64,000 nucleotides of DNA from an uncultured Bacteroidales bacterium (GCA_902763885.1 CACWTU010000012.1:1-64000); one strand, 5' to 3'; counted from the first letter of the stretch, positions 17,290 through 27,414 are shown. Made by a program: numbers and translations. The notes: a model not told the origin generated them from the sequence alone.

Positions 17290-20200
17290 TTATTTCTGAG
17301 CCTCAACCCACTTGCGGGCATTCACGAATGCCTCAATCCACGGGGTAATCTCATCATCCTGGCGCTCGGCGGGATAGTATCCGCACTGCCACGGGAATAT
17401 GGCGCGCTCAGGATGCGGCATCATGGCTACGTGACGTCCGTCGGCACTTGCTATACCTGCCACGTTGTAGTCCGATCCGTTGGGATTGGCGGGATAATCG
17501 GCGTATGTGTATTTTGCTATCACATTGTACTTGTCCTCGGGGTAAGGTAGTGAGAACTTGCCTTCACCGTGAGCCACCCAAACACCTAAGCGGCTTCCGC
17601 CTAAGGTCTTGAACATTACGCTCTCGTTCTGAGGTATTGTCAGGCCCAGGAATGCCGACTCAAACTTGTGCGAGTCATTGTGCAGCATGTGAGCCTGCTT
17701 CTCATAATCGGGATTGATAAGTCCCAGCTCAATCATCAGCTGGCAACCGTTGCAGATACCCAGTGAAAGGGTGTCCTTACGTGCGTAGAAGCGGTCAAGT
17801 GTCTCTTTTGCCTTGGGGTTGAAGAGGAATGCACCGGCCCAACCCTTGGCAGAGCCCAGAACATCAGAGTTGGAGAATCCGCCGCAGAACACAATCATGT
17901 TGATGTCATCAAGAGTCTCGCGGCCGCTTACCAGATCGGTCATGGTTACGTCCTTGACATCGAATCCGGCCAGCCACAGTGTGTAAGCCATCTCACGCTC
18001 ACCGTTGGTACCCTTCTCACGGATGATTGCAGCCTTGATGCCGCTCGGTGTGCGACGGTCAGGATCCAGTCCGAACTGACTCAGCTTGCCTGTAAAGTTA
18101 TAGGCAATCTTGATGTCCATGGGCTGCTTTGAGTAGTTCTTGTAGCGCTTGTCGGCACAGCCGTTCATTGACTGCTTGCGGTCCAGCAGATATGAGGTCT
18201 TGTACCAGAGGTCACGCATCTTGTCAATATCGATGGTTATGTCCTTCTTGCCGCGACGGATGTAGAGTGTGCGTGCATCGGCCGGACGACCTATTACAGC
18301 GTAGCCCACGCCAGCCTCGTCAAGATATGAACTTACGGCATCCAGTTTCTTGCTCTCAACCTGCAGCACAACACCCGGGTTCTCGGCAAACAGCATGCTT
18401 GTAAGATCCTTGCCAGTCAACTTGTCCAGACTTACCTCCAGACCACCCTGAGTATTGGCAAAGCACATCTCAAGCAGTGTTACAATCAGACCACCGGCAG
18501 AGATATCGTGACCGGCCAGAACCTGGCGCTTGTCAATGAGTTTCTGAACGGCGTTGAATGCATCGGCAAAATACTCGGCGTTCTTTACGGTGGGAACATC
18601 ACTGCCAATGCGATCAAGTGACTGAGCCAGGGCCGAACCGCCCAGCTTCTGAGAGTCAAAGCTGAAGTCTATATGAATGAGTACGCTGTCCTTGCGATCT
18701 GCAAGCACAGGTGATACCACCTTACGGATGTCCGATACCTCACCACCCGATGAAACGATTACGGTACCCGGGCTGATTATCTTGCTGCCGTCGGGGTACT
18801 TCTGGGTCATTGAAAGTGAGTCCTTACCGGTAGGAACGTTGATACCAAGTTCAAGGCAGAAGTCTGACAGAGCCTTGACGCCCTGATACAGACGAGCATC
18901 CTCACCCTTCTGTGAGCGGCAGGGCCACATCCAGTTGGCAGAGAGCGATACGGTCTTGAGTCCCTGTGACAGAGGAGCGAACACGATGTTTGTCAGTGAC
19001 TCGGCAACAGACAGGACTGAGCCTGCGGCGGGATCGGCCAGGCCGGCCTGCGGTGCGTGACCGATAGCGGTTGCGATACCCTTCTTGCCGCGATAGTCAA
19101 GAGCAACCACACCGCAGTCAGAGAGCGGCAACTGCAGCTTACCCTGGCACTGCTGACGTGCAATCTTACCTGTTACGGAGCGGTCAACCTTGTTGGTAAG
19201 CCAGTCCTTGCAGGCAACAGCCTCAAGCTGGAGTACGTTACCCAGGTACTCCTGGATCTTGTCCTCGCTGTAGCTTACATCCTCATACTTGCGCTCAACG
19301 GTCTCATCAACCATATATGTCTTGGGTGACGAACCGAACATCTGGCTCACGGCCAGGTCAAACGGACGTACACCATCCTTCTGCTCAAATGCAAAGCGGG
19401 CATCGCCGGTGGTCTCACCAACCACGTACATCGGGGCGCGCTCACGCTCGGCAATCTTGCGTACGTGCTCAATATGCTTCTCGTCAATGAGCAGGCCCAT
19501 ACGCTCCTGTGACTCATTGGCAATGATCTCTTTCGATGAAAGGGTCTTGTCACCAACAGGCAGCTTGCTCATGTCAATCAGACCACCGCACTCCTCAACC
19601 AGTTCTGAGAGGCAGTTAACGTGACCGGCTGATCCGTGGTCGTGAATTGAAACGATAGGGTTGGTATCCTCCTCACACAGGGCGCGTGTCACGTTGTAGG
19701 CACGCTTCTGCATCTCGGCATTGGCACGCTGTACGGCGTTCAGCTCAATACCTGATGAGTAACGTCCGGTCTCAACCGATGAAACCGATCCGCCGCCCAG
19801 ACCGATGCGGTAGTTGTCACCACCCAGCACCACAATCTTGTTGCCCTTCTTGGGAGTGCCCTTGATGCAGTCGCGCTTGGTGCCGTAACCCACGCCGCCG
19901 GCCAGCATGATTACCTTGTCGTAACCGTACTGCTCGCCGTTCTCCTGATGCTCAAAGGTAAGCAGCGAACCGCAGATAAGCGGCTGACCGAACTTGTTGC
20001 CAAAGTCCGATGCACCGTTGGATGCCTTGATAAGAATCTGCTCAGGGGTCTGATAGAGCCACTTGCGCTCCTTCATGCTCTTCTCCCAATTGCGTTTCTC
20101 GTCATTACGGGGATATGATGTCATGTAGACAGCAGTACCTGCAATAGGCCATGAACCTGTACCGCCACCCATACGGTCGCGGATCTCACCGCCGGTACCG

Positions 20201-20988
20201 GTTGATGCACCGTTGAACGGCTCAACTGTGGTGGGGAAGTTATGCGTCTCGGCCTTGATTGATATTACGGTCTCTATGTTCTTGATGATGAACCAGTCTG
20301 ATGTTGAATGATCGGCGGGAGCGAACTGCTCTACTACCGGACCCTGTGCGAATGCCACATTGTCCTTGTAGGCAGACAGGATGCGGTTGGGATTCTCTTG
20401 TGTGGTCTTCTTAATAAGACTGAACAGGGATGACTCCATCTCCTTGCCGTCAATAATGAACTTTCCGCCGAATATCTTGTGGCGGCAGTGCTCCGAGTTG
20501 ATCTGGGCAAAACCGAACACCTCGCTGTCAGTCAGCTTGCGGCCAAGCTCACCCTCCACCTTGTGCAGGTACTCAATCTCCTCCTTGGAGAGGGCCAGAC
20601 CCTCCTGCTCATTGTATGACTCCAAGTCATCGATAAAGAGTATCGGCTGCGGCTTGATATCGACAGTGAAAATCTTTTGGTCAAGACCCTTGTACAGGCG
20701 CTGCAACATGGGGTCATATTCTGCATCGGCATTGGCTACGGGGAAATACTCCTCTATACGGCTTATGCCCTTAAGACCCATGTTCTGGGTTATCTCAACG
20801 GCGTTGGTGCTCCAGGGGGTAATCATCTCACGGCGCGGTCCCACAAAGAAACCTTCCAGTGATTCCTGATCCAGAGCATCGGCATTACCATAAAGCCAGC
20901 TCAGTTTCTTAACATCCTCTGCCTGCAGTTTTGAAGCAGTCTCAGTGGCAACAATCGTGCCCGTAGGGTTCTTGAAAAAGATAATCAT
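17290..20988 (-). CDS. purL: Phosphoribosylformylglycinamidine synthase PurL (large, single-chain form)
   Basis: The protein has about 1232 residues and catalyses the fourth step of purine synthesis, FGAR plus glutamine and ATP to FGAM. Domains are in the usual order: N-terminal PurS-like part, two AIRS-type synthase halves (including SVSSVETGRY and GHDISAGGLI), and a C-terminal class I glutamine amidotransferase with the nucleophile in GICNGCQ and the triad stretch MPHPERAIF. I chose the ATG at 20988 (MIIFFKNPTG) because the -7 box at 21012-21019 lies inside the 12 codons that would be gained from the ATG at 21024. Confidence 0.95.
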   Translation of the reverse strand: MIIFFKNPTGTIVATETASKLQAEDVKKLSWLYGNADALDQESLEGFFVGPRREMITPWSTNAVEITQNMGLKGISRIEEYFPVANADAEYDPMLQRLYKGLDQKIFTVDIKPQPILFIDDLESYNEQEGLALSKEEIEYLHKVEGELGRKLTDSEVFGFAQINSEHCRHKIFGGKFIIDGKEMESSLFSLIKKTTQENPNRILSAYKDNVAFAQGPVVEQFAPADHSTSDWFIIKNIETVISIKAETHNFPTTVEPFNGASTGTGGEIRDRMGGGTGSWPIAGTAVYMTSYPRNDEKRNWEKSMKERKWLYQTPEQILIKASNGASDFGNKFGQPLICGSLLTFEHQENGEQYGYDKVIMLAGGVGYGTKRDCIKGTPKKGNKIVVLGGDNYRIGLGGGSVSSVETGRYSSGIELNAVQRANAEMQKRAYNVTRALCEEDTNPIVSIHDHGSAGHVNCLSELVEECGGLIDMSKLPVGDKTLSSKEIIANESQERMGLLIDEKHIEHVRKIAERERAPMYVVGETTGDARFAFEQKDGVRPFDLAVSQMFGSSPKTYMVDETVERKYEDVSYSEDKIQEYLGNVLQLEAVACKDWLTNKVDRSVTGKIARQQCQGKLQLPLSDCGVVALDYRGKKGIATAIGHAPQAGLADPAAGSVLSVAESLTNIVFAPLSQGLKTVSLSANWMWPCRSQKGEDARLYQGVKALSDFCLELGINVPTGKDSLSMTQKYPDGSKIISPGTVIVSSGGEVSDIRKVVSPVLADRKDSVLIHIDFSFDSQKLGGSALAQSLDRIGSDVPTVKNAEYFADAFNAVQKLIDKRQVLAGHDISAGGLIVTLLEMCFANTQGGLEVSLDKLTGKDLTSMLFAENPGVVLQVESKKLDAVSSYLDEAGVGYAVIGRPADARTLYIRRGKKDITIDIDKMRDLWYKTSYLLDRKQSMNGCADKRYKNYSKQPMDIKIAYNFTGKLSQFGLDPDRRTPSGIKAAIIREKGTNGEREMAYTLWLAGFDVKDVTMTDLVSGRETLDDINMIVFCGGFSNSDVLGSAKGWAGAFLFNPKAKETLDRFYARKDTLSLGICNGCQLMIELGLINPDYEKQAHMLHNDSHKFESAFLGLTIPQNESVMFKTLGGSRLGVWVAHGEGKFSLPYPEDKYNVIAKYTYADYPANPNGSDYNVAGIASADGRHVAMMPHPERAIFPWQCGYYPAERQDDEITPWIEAFVNARKWVEAQK

Positions 20989-21011
20989 TTCAGTTGCAAA
21001 ATTTTGATGTG

Positions 21012-21019
21012 CAAAATTA
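21012..21019 (-). promoter_or_regulatory. Bacteroidota -7 box of purL
   Basis: On the minus strand the sequence reads TAATTTTG, matching TAnnTTTG, 24 bases before the ATG at 20988. It decides the start codon of purL. Confidence 0.55.
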
Positions 21020-21115
21020 GTCATTTCCCTACACTTTTCAGTTACCCACCTCTTCTATTTATCAACATATAACAAAATAGGACATTTGAGGGCAGTTCCG
21101 TTTTGCTCTTTTTTG

Positions 21116-21152
21116 CGCGCTAACTAGAGAAATTTTACGCGCTAACTAGAGA
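21116..21152. repeat. 15-base direct repeat at the edge of the AT-rich island
   Basis: CGCGCTAACTAGAGA occurs at 21116-21130 and again at 21138-21152, starts 22 bases apart. It lies in the purL-caspase gap. It could be a paired protein-binding site or an attachment remnant; no copy was seen at the other island end. Confidence 0.6.
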
Positions 21153-21276
21153 GCCTGTTTTCCCCATCAAATTGACGTGACAAAAATACCATCCCGGCTT
21201 TGCGGTCTACGAATAATCGGCCAGTTTTTTTCGGAGCGTTTCAGCGTTTCAGTATAAGACAGGTTTTGCTACGTAG

Positions 21277-21296
21277 TTTTTTTTTTGGGGGGGGGG
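21277..21296 (+). repeat. Homopolymer tract T10G10
   Basis: Ten T residues are followed immediately by ten G residues and then by the -7 box TATATTTG. Such tracts are prone to slippage. It lies about 200 bases before the caspase-like gene and inside the possible promoter spacer. Confidence 0.9.
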
Positions 21297-21305
21297 TATA
21301 TTTGC
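21297..21305 (+). promoter_or_regulatory. Possible promoter 1 of the caspase-sigma-CHAT operon
   Basis: TATATTTGC is a perfect TAnnTTTG box directly after the T10G10 tract. The nearest upstream TTTG outside the tract (21264-21267) is 29 bases away, against about 19-22 in other promoters here. Loss of several tract bases would bring it to the usual distance. Confidence 0.45.
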
Positions 21306-21415
21306 AACTGACTTTTGGCTTTGTTTGTAAGATGTTCCTATATTCAATGATTAATTATGATCTCTTAGACGATGAAACTGTACGAAAGGATAACAAAAAC
21401 ACAAAAAATTATTTC

Positions 21416-21423
21416 TACCTTTG
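21416..21423 (+). promoter_or_regulatory. Possible promoter 2 of the caspase-sigma-CHAT operon
   Basis: TACCTTTG matches the -7 consensus, 73 bases before the caspase ATG, in an A-rich context. No TTTG is visible at the expected -33 distance. Confidence 0.45.
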
Positions 21424-21496
21424 TTTTGAACTCATTGCATTTCGACCCCAAAAACCTTCTAGATGTATGCTTATGTTATAAAAAGGAGCCTTATTT

Positions 21497-22384
21497 ATGG
21501 TGTTTAGACGATTAATGCTAAGTGTAATTGGAATCCTTTTGTTTGGGTATTTAAGCGCTCAAGACAAAAGAGCATTGATTGTTGGTATTTCCGAATACCA
21601 ACAAGGCGGACAAACGTCTTGGGGGACTATTCATGGCTCCAACGATGCAGCATTAATAACTCCAGTTCTATCAAAGCTTGGTTTCCATATTGATAGCCTA
21701 TGCAATCAAAATGCCACAGCAAGTAATATTAGAAATGCCATCAATAACATCATAGAGACAAGCAAACTTAATGATATAATATTTCTACATTTTTCATGCC
21801 ATGGACAGCCTTTTGAAGATATGGACCATGATGAAGAAGACGGCTGGGATGAATCTATAGTACCATACGATGCTCAAATGATTTATAAAAAAAATATATA
21901 TGAAGGACAGAATCACATCACTGATGATGAACTAAATATATACCTAAATAAATTAAGGGCCACTGTGGGGCCAGATGGTTATGTATTAGTAGTGTTTGAT
22001 GCTTGTCATTCTGGCGGATCGTCTAGAGGTGATGAATCCACAGACGATGAAGATGATATATTTATCCGAGGTACGAATGTAGGTTTTACCATCCATGAAA
22101 AAGAATATCGTCCTAGGATCAATGCGCAAAGTAATTATCAGATTAAAACGGAGAAAGATTATGCTAATATTACCATCTTAGAAGCTTGTCGTTCATATCA
22201 ATCAAACTATGAGATAAATGAAGCGGGTAAGTATTATGGACCATTGTCATATTATATTAGCCAGGTATTAGCGAAACAAATAGATCTATGTAGTTTGAAA
22301 TGGATTCTAGAAGTAAAAAGCCTTATGAATTCAGATGGAAGATTAATAAGACAAAATATGGTTTATGAAACAAGCTTGAAATAA
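21497..22384 (+). CDS. Exported caspase-like (C14) peptidase
   Basis: The 295-residue protein has a signal peptide (residues 1-22, ending GYLSAQ) and a caspase/metacaspase p20-type domain. It opens with RALIVGISEY, has the catalytic histidine in HFSCHGQ (His102) and the catalytic cysteine in VVFDACHSGG (Cys170), with an acidic segment (residues 108-119) between them. Such enzymes cleave after Arg/Lys or Asp depending on subgroup; specificity cannot be read here. Export to the periplasm distinguishes it from cytosolic metacaspases. It is first in an operon with a sigma factor two bases downstream. A role in releasing the sigma factor is an inference. A clear AAAAGGAG ribosome site precedes the ATG. 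Confidence 0.88.
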   Translation: MVFRRLMLSVIGILLFGYLSAQDKRALIVGISEYQQGGQTSWGTIHGSNDAALITPVLSKLGFHIDSLCNQNATASNIRNAINNIIETSKLNDIIFLHFSCHGQPFEDMDHDEEDGWDESIVPYDAQMIYKKNIYEGQNHITDDELNIYLNKLRATVGPDGYVLVVFDACHSGGSSRGDESTDDEDDIFIRGTNVGFTIHEKEYRPRINAQSNYQIKTEKDYANITILEACRSYQSNYEINEAGKYYGPLSYYISQVLAKQIDLCSLKWILEVKSLMNSDGRLIRQNMVYETSLK

Positions 22385-22386
22385 CA

Positions 22387-22968
22387 ATGGCTACGATAGA
22401 TATTCCACAATCCCAGCAAAAGCTTAATAAATTTGCAGCAGAACAATGGGATAAGACCTTGGCCTATTTACAAGGGCAATTTTCCTTGTCTCGTTCTGAT
22501 TGTGAGGATGTTTTCCAGGATGCATTTATTGTCCTATATAACAATATCATTGAGGGAAAACTGACTAACCTTACTTCATCATTGTCCACCTACTTTAATT
22601 CTATATGCAGAAATAAAGTTTATGAGAAGATGCGAAGTATGGGTAAAGAGTTGGCTATTATTGATGATAGCCCCAACACCACTAAAGACGAATATGAGGA
22701 TGAAAGAATAGATAGATTACTGGCCTTAGAAGATGATACTGAACAAATTCAAGTTCGCAAAGAAGCAATTGTTAGAGAGATTGTCTCCAAATTACCGGAA
22801 CCATGTGATAAAATCTTATGGGGGTTTTATAGAGACGGCTTCTCAATGAATACTCTCGCTACTATGTACGACTATAAGAGTGAAGGTTCAGTAAAGGTGA
22901 CAAAACACCGCTGTGGAGAAAAATTTAAGGCTCGTTATATGGAAATCTCAAAACGTTTCTTTGACTAA
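22387..22968 (+). CDS. ECF-type RNA polymerase sigma factor
   Basis: The 193-residue protein has a sigma region 2 (about residues 20-85, including SDCEDVFQDAFIVLYNNI) and a region 4 helix-turn-helix (about 128-182, with LPEPCDKILWGFYRDGFSM and the recognition segment SEGSVKVTKHRCGEKF). The linker is long and acidic (residues 93-120). It directs RNA polymerase to a specific promoter set, which is unknown. The neighbouring gene encodes an anti-sigma-like membrane protein, as expected for ECF factors, and both lie between two exported proteases. The gene starts two bases after the caspase stop, implying translational coupling. Confidence 0.88.
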   Translation: MATIDIPQSQQKLNKFAAEQWDKTLAYLQGQFSLSRSDCEDVFQDAFIVLYNNIIEGKLTNLTSSLSTYFNSICRNKVYEKMRSMGKELAIIDDSPNTTKDEYEDERIDRLLALEDDTEQIQVRKEAIVREIVSKLPEPCDKILWGFYRDGFSMNTLATMYDYKSEGSVKVTKHRCGEKFKARYMEISKRFFD

Positions 22969-22981
22969 CACTTGAAGGCTT

Positions 22982-23746
22982 ATGAAAACAGACATCAACA
23001 CTATAGACTACAAAAACCTTGAGGATGATGATCGTATAACTGCATATCTCAAGGGTCAAATGACAACTGAAGAAGAACATCTGTTCATAAAGGAACTGAA
23101 TGAGAACCAAGAGTTGAGAGAAAAAGCTATTGCAACGGCAAGACTTGTGAAAGGATTAAAACAAGTTGGCACGGAACAGGATAAAACTATTATGGACTCT
23201 TTCCTTGCTACTAGTGAACAAAGCGTCAATAATGTGCTAAAGGATGTGACTAAAGATGGATTGAATACAGAAACGATTCAAAAAAAAGCCAGAATTCTTT
23301 TATTCCCCAAAGCTACAAAATGGCTTGCCGCTGCTGCTTCTGTAATTTGTATTATCTGGCTGGGTGTGGGCTACAATAATTATAGAAAAACTACCGGCCT
23401 AGGTGCAGAATATGATGATGTATTCACATCAAGCATTTATGTACGTGGAGCAAAAAATCAAACGGAATCAGAAAAGAAATTGGAGAAGATATTCAAAGAT
23501 GTTAAAGAAAACAAGCATATTGATGAAGCTATACACGATTTGAATATATGCTGGGAAATTTCTCTAATGGAATCTTATAACGATTACACCGATTATTCTG
23601 CTGAAATTGGTTGGAATCTTGCTATTGCATATTTGAAGGATAATGACAAAAGAAGAGCTCTGTTAGTTCTTGAAAAATTGTATTTGATAACAGATGATGG
23701 TTCCGTTTTAAAAGAGAAAGCAAAAGAGTTGCTAGATAAACTGTAG
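22982..23746 (+). CDS. Single-pass membrane protein, predicted anti-sigma factor
   Basis: The 254-residue protein has an N-terminal cytoplasmic part resembling Bacteroidota anti-sigma domains (ITAYLKGQMTTEEEHLF then NENQELREKA, residues 19-49). One membrane helix lies at about 112-131, after the basic FPKATKW. The C-terminal part (about 150-254) is helical and TPR-like (HIDEAIHDLN, then GWNLAIAYLKDNDKRRALLV). No zinc-binding HXXXCXXC is present. It follows the sigma gene by 13 bases. I infer that it holds the sigma factor at the membrane and exposes its C-terminal part to the exported caspase and TPR-CHAT proteins. The TPR-like tail could bind the TPR-CHAT protein. Confidence 0.72.
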   Translation: MKTDINTIDYKNLEDDDRITAYLKGQMTTEEEHLFIKELNENQELREKAIATARLVKGLKQVGTEQDKTIMDSFLATSEQSVNNVLKDVTKDGLNTETIQKKARILLFPKATKWLAAAASVICIIWLGVGYNNYRKTTGLGAEYDDVFTSSIYVRGAKNQTESEKKLEKIFKDVKENKHIDEAIHDLNICWEISLMESYNDYTDYSAEIGWNLAIAYLKDNDKRRALLVLEKLYLITDDGSVLKEKAKELLDKL

Positions 23747-23823
23747 TTATTTGAAAAAGCAAGAAACATTTCCCTTGGTATCATAGAATTTGTAAAATGA
23801 CACTCATGACAAACAGCCGTTGT

Positions 23824-26800
23824 ATGAAGAAGTTACTTTATATCATATTGAGTCTAATTTTTTTTACTGACTTGGTAGCACAGCCCATATTATGTGATTC
23901 TGTCAGTATTTTAAAAGGTTATTTCGAGAATTATTATCACTCATCAGAATATGATAAAGCCATAAGTTGCGGTGAAGGATTAATCAAAGCTTGGGATAAT
24001 TGTAATTTAGACCATGATTCTATTTATTGTGCCATAGTTATGGCTGTTTCTAATTCTTACTATATTAGTGGGAATCTACAACAATCTATCCAAACAATGG
24101 AAGAGATCATTCCAACTGTGCTCAATGTCTTTGGGATGTATCATATGGATTATGTAAAATCCATCGCAGATTTGGCCCTATATTATTACTCTATATATAA
24201 TCAAAATGAGGCAATACGATTACAAACGGAAGTTATTGAAATAGAGAAAAATATATTAGGAACCAAAAATATTGATTATGCCTCTGCTCTAAGTCAACTA
24301 GCACAATACTATTATTCAAATAGCAACTATAATGAGGCAGTTGACTGTGAACAAGAAGCTTTAACTATTTATAAAGAACTTTCAGGAGTTGATGATATAT
24401 TATATCTACGTTCCTTAAGCAATTTAGCATTATATTTCTCAGGTAAAGGAGATTATGTAGAAGCAATCCGTTATGGAACAGAAGCGATGATAGCGTTTAG
24501 GCACACATTAGGAAATGAACACCCTAAATATTTATCGTCCTTAAGTAATCTGGCTGACTATTACTCCCATATAGATAATTATACTGAAGCCATACGCTTA
24601 GGTGAAGAAGTATTGAAAATAAGAGAAAAGGTTGTTGGAACAAATAATAGTGATTATGCTATAAGTCTCAACAATTTATCCCAGTATTATCTCCATATAG
24701 GAAACTACGTTAAAGCAATTGAGTATGGCAAAAAAGGGTTAGCAATATTCAAGGAACAATTAGGAGAGAACCATCCTAATTACGCCATTGGTCTAGGCAA
24801 CTTGGCGTCTTATTATCATGCAAGTGGCGATTATTACCAAGCAATAATCCTAAATGAAAAAGCTCTACATGTTTTTGAGGAATCTGTCGGAAAAGATCAC
24901 CTATACTATTTAACTGCAGCAAATAATTTAGCAATACTTTATGCTGCTATAGGAGACTATAATAAGGATTTAGAATATTCCCTTATTTCGATTGAAAAAA
25001 TAAAAAGCATCCTTGGCGAAGATCATCCTTATTACCCTACAGCATTAGTGAATTTGGCAATCAGTTATTTTAGAGTGGGCGACTTTGCTAATGCAATAGA
25101 GAACTCCACCCATGCCATAGAAATCATTAAGAAAGATCAAACTGATAACAAGAAAAATTATGCAGACATAATCTATAACATATCAAGTTTATATGGCCAA
25201 CTGGGCGATTATCATAATGGAATAGCACTCGGCCATGAAGCATTCGAAATATATGATTCTATTTTTGGCAACAGCAATGAATTAGTTGCACGTGCCCTTA
25301 ATAATCTTGGCGTTTTATATGATGATATTGGGGATTATACGACTGCATTAGATTATCATAATAAAGCACTCTCTATCTGGAAGGAACTATTTGGTGAATC
25401 AAGCTCTGATTATATTTTATCACTAAATAATATTGCTAGTTGTTATGACGACATGTGTAATTATACAAAAGCCATTGAATACGGAACACTAGTGGTTAAT
25501 TTAGCAAAGTCTTTCTTGGGAGAAAGCCATCCTGATTATGCATTATACTTAGAGAACCTTGGATCCTATTATTATGATATTGAGAATTATGATAAAGCTT
25601 TGGAATTTTGTAATAATGCTTGTGCAATTAAGAAAAGAGTGCTAGGAGAAACACACCCAGACTATATTTCATCTTTACAATTAATATCAAAAATATATTA
25701 CAAAGAAGGTAATTTCAAAAAAGCATACAGCCTATTAGATATATGTACTAATAATCGATTTTCTAATATAGCCAAAACAGTTTGTTCCTTAACATCGAGA
25801 CAGCGTTTCATTTTTTGGTCTAATAATTTTTATTCTTTTTCTGATCTTTACCCTTCCTTTTTTCTTAAGTCTAATTCGGATAAAACATCGGATCTCTATA
25901 ATATATCAGTTTTATATCCTAAAGATTTTTTGCTGTCTTTAGAGATAGAATTATCCAATTTAATTAAAGAGAGCGACGATGAAGAAGCTCTAAGATTATT
26001 TGAAGAATACAAGACAATACGACTACAACTACAAAAAACTCTTGAACTACCTATAGCAGAACGCCAGATTGATATTGATTCCCTTGAGAATGAAGCAGAA
26101 ATACTCGAAAGAAAACTCCTGGTTAAAAGTAAGGCCTTTGGCAACTTTACTAAAAGTAGGCAATTAACATGGAAAGAAGTACAATCAACGTTATCAAAAG
26201 ATGAGATTGCTATTGAGTTCCTTTCTTTTAATCTTTTTAATACAGATAGTACATTAATTGCGGCTTTAACTTTAAGAAAAGACGATGAAAAGCCTAAATT
26301 CTACCCTCTACTTGAATTGTCTCAATTGCAACATATAAGAGGCAACAATCATTTTATTTCAGATGAACTCACAAATCTAATATGGGATCCAATAACAAAG
26401 GAATTAGATGGTATTAAACGGATCTATTTCTCACCAGCCGGTGCATTACATCGAATTAGTATAGAAAACGCTCCTGGGATGGACGAATATGAAATGTACA
26501 GATTATCATCAACAAAGAAAATAATTGATTTAAAAGCTGAAAGCCAGAATGACGGCCTCAGCATTTTTACAGCAACATTATATGGTGGAATTAATTATGA
26601 TGAATTAGATGATATTGCAGAAAACACGAACGAACATAGTAATAATAATCTGTATAGGCAAATATCAATATCACAACACAATATGTTTATTGATAGTTTA
26701 AATTTACGTGGGAAAAATATAAGTTATCTACCAGGTACACTCCGTGAAGTCCAAAATATTAAAGAGTATTTTGAAAACAACAATATTACTGTCTCTTCTT

Positions 26801-27408
26801 TTGTAGGTAAAGCTGCTACTGAAACATCCGTCAAATCTATATCGAACCAGAATAGTGGCATACTGCATATAGCAACACATGGTTTTTATTATACTGAACC
26901 ACGTGCAAACAAAGAGGATGATTTGCCTTTTTTTATTCAAACTTCTGATGAATATAAATATATAGAAGAGAGGATGTTAACACGTAGTGGATTATTGTTT
27001 GCAGGGGCTAATAGAGCTTTAAAGGGAATCAATATACCGATGGACGATGATGATGGAATACTAACAGCACTTGAAATATCACAACTTGATTTAAGAAATG
27101 TTAATTTAGTCGTTCTCTCAGCTTGTGAGACTGGGACTGGGGAAATAGCACAAGGCGAAGGAGTTTTTGGGCTACAAAGAGGATTTAAAAAAGCCGGAGT
27201 TAAAAGCATTTTAATGAGCCTTTGGGATGTGAACGACATCACTACTGAAATGCTAATGACTGAGTTTTATAAAAATATCTGTGAAGGCAAAAGTAAACGT
27301 GAATCTCTTCGCTTAGCCCAAAAAAAAGTTCGTGAATATAGAGACCCCGATGGCATCTTTTTATTTCAAGATCCGCAATATTGGGCAGGATTTATATTAT
27401 TAGATTAA
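23824..27408 (+). CDS. Exported TPR-CHAT protease
   Basis: I chose the ATG at 23824 (MKKLLYIILS) since it begins a clean signal peptide ending LVAQ; the upstream ATG at 23797 would add MTLMTNSRC. The protein has about 1194 residues. Numbered from 23824, residues of about 50-650 form some fourteen 42-residue kinesin-light-chain-type tetratricopeptide repeats (pattern HPDYA.SL.NLA.YY...GDY..AI), then a helical linker, and a C-terminal CHAT domain (about 850-1194). The catalytic dyad is His1019 in LHIATHGFYY and Cys1101 in VVLSACETGTGE, so the protease should be active. CHAT is related to caspases and separase. A cytosolic TPR-CHAT protease is the effector of type III-E CRISPR (Craspase), where its cleavage product controls a sigma factor; this one is exported and has no CRISPR partner nearby. 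Confidence 0.9.
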   Translation: MKKLLYIILSLIFFTDLVAQPILCDSVSILKGYFENYYHSSEYDKAISCGEGLIKAWDNCNLDHDSIYCAIVMAVSNSYYISGNLQQSIQTMEEIIPTVLNVFGMYHMDYVKSIADLALYYYSIYNQNEAIRLQTEVIEIEKNILGTKNIDYASALSQLAQYYYSNSNYNEAVDCEQEALTIYKELSGVDDILYLRSLSNLALYFSGKGDYVEAIRYGTEAMIAFRHTLGNEHPKYLSSLSNLADYYSHIDNYTEAIRLGEEVLKIREKVVGTNNSDYAISLNNLSQYYLHIGNYVKAIEYGKKGLAIFKEQLGENHPNYAIGLGNLASYYHASGDYYQAIILNEKALHVFEESVGKDHLYYLTAANNLAILYAAIGDYNKDLEYSLISIEKIKSILGEDHPYYPTALVNLAISYFRVGDFANAIENSTHAIEIIKKDQTDNKKNYADIIYNISSLYGQLGDYHNGIALGHEAFEIYDSIFGNSNELVARALNNLGVLYDDIGDYTTALDYHNKALSIWKELFGESSSDYILSLNNIASCYDDMCNYTKAIEYGTLVVNLAKSFLGESHPDYALYLENLGSYYYDIENYDKALEFCNNACAIKKRVLGETHPDYISSLQLISKIYYKEGNFKKAYSLLDICTNNRFSNIAKTVCSLTSRQRFIFWSNNFYSFSDLYPSFFLKSNSDKTSDLYNISVLYPKDFLLSLEIELSNLIKESDDEEALRLFEEYKTIRLQLQKTLELPIAERQIDIDSLENEAEILERKLLVKSKAFGNFTKSRQLTWKEVQSTLSKDEIAIEFLSFNLFNTDSTLIAALTLRKDDEKPKFYPLLELSQLQHIRGNNHFISDELTNLIWDPITKELDGIKRIYFSPAGALHRISIENAPGMDEYEMYRLSSTKKIIDLKAESQNDGLSIFTATLYGGINYDELDDIAENTNEHSNNNLYRQISISQHNMFIDSLNLRGKNISYLPGTLREVQNIKEYFENNNITVSSFVGKAATETSVKSISNQNSGILHIATHGFYYTEPRANKEDDLPFFIQTSDEYKYIEERMLTRSGLLFAGANRALKGINIPMDDDDGILTALEISQLDLRNVNLVVLSACETGTGEIAQGEGVFGLQRGFKKAGVKSILMSLWDVNDITTEMLMTEFYKNICEGKSKRESLRLAQKKVREYRDPDGIFLFQDPQYWAGFILLD

Positions 27409-27414
27409 CTATAA

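Noticed and set aside
21200-21481. A 93-codon open frame running through the T10G10 tract
   Set aside because: It starts at TTG, its predicted residues are low-complexity around the tract, it covers two promoter-like boxes, and no ribosome site is visible.
23824-27408. Type III-E CRISPR (Craspase) effector
   Set aside because: The TPR-CHAT protein has a signal peptide and there is no Cas7-11-like gene, Csx30/31 or CRISPR array in the window. Only the protease architecture is shared.
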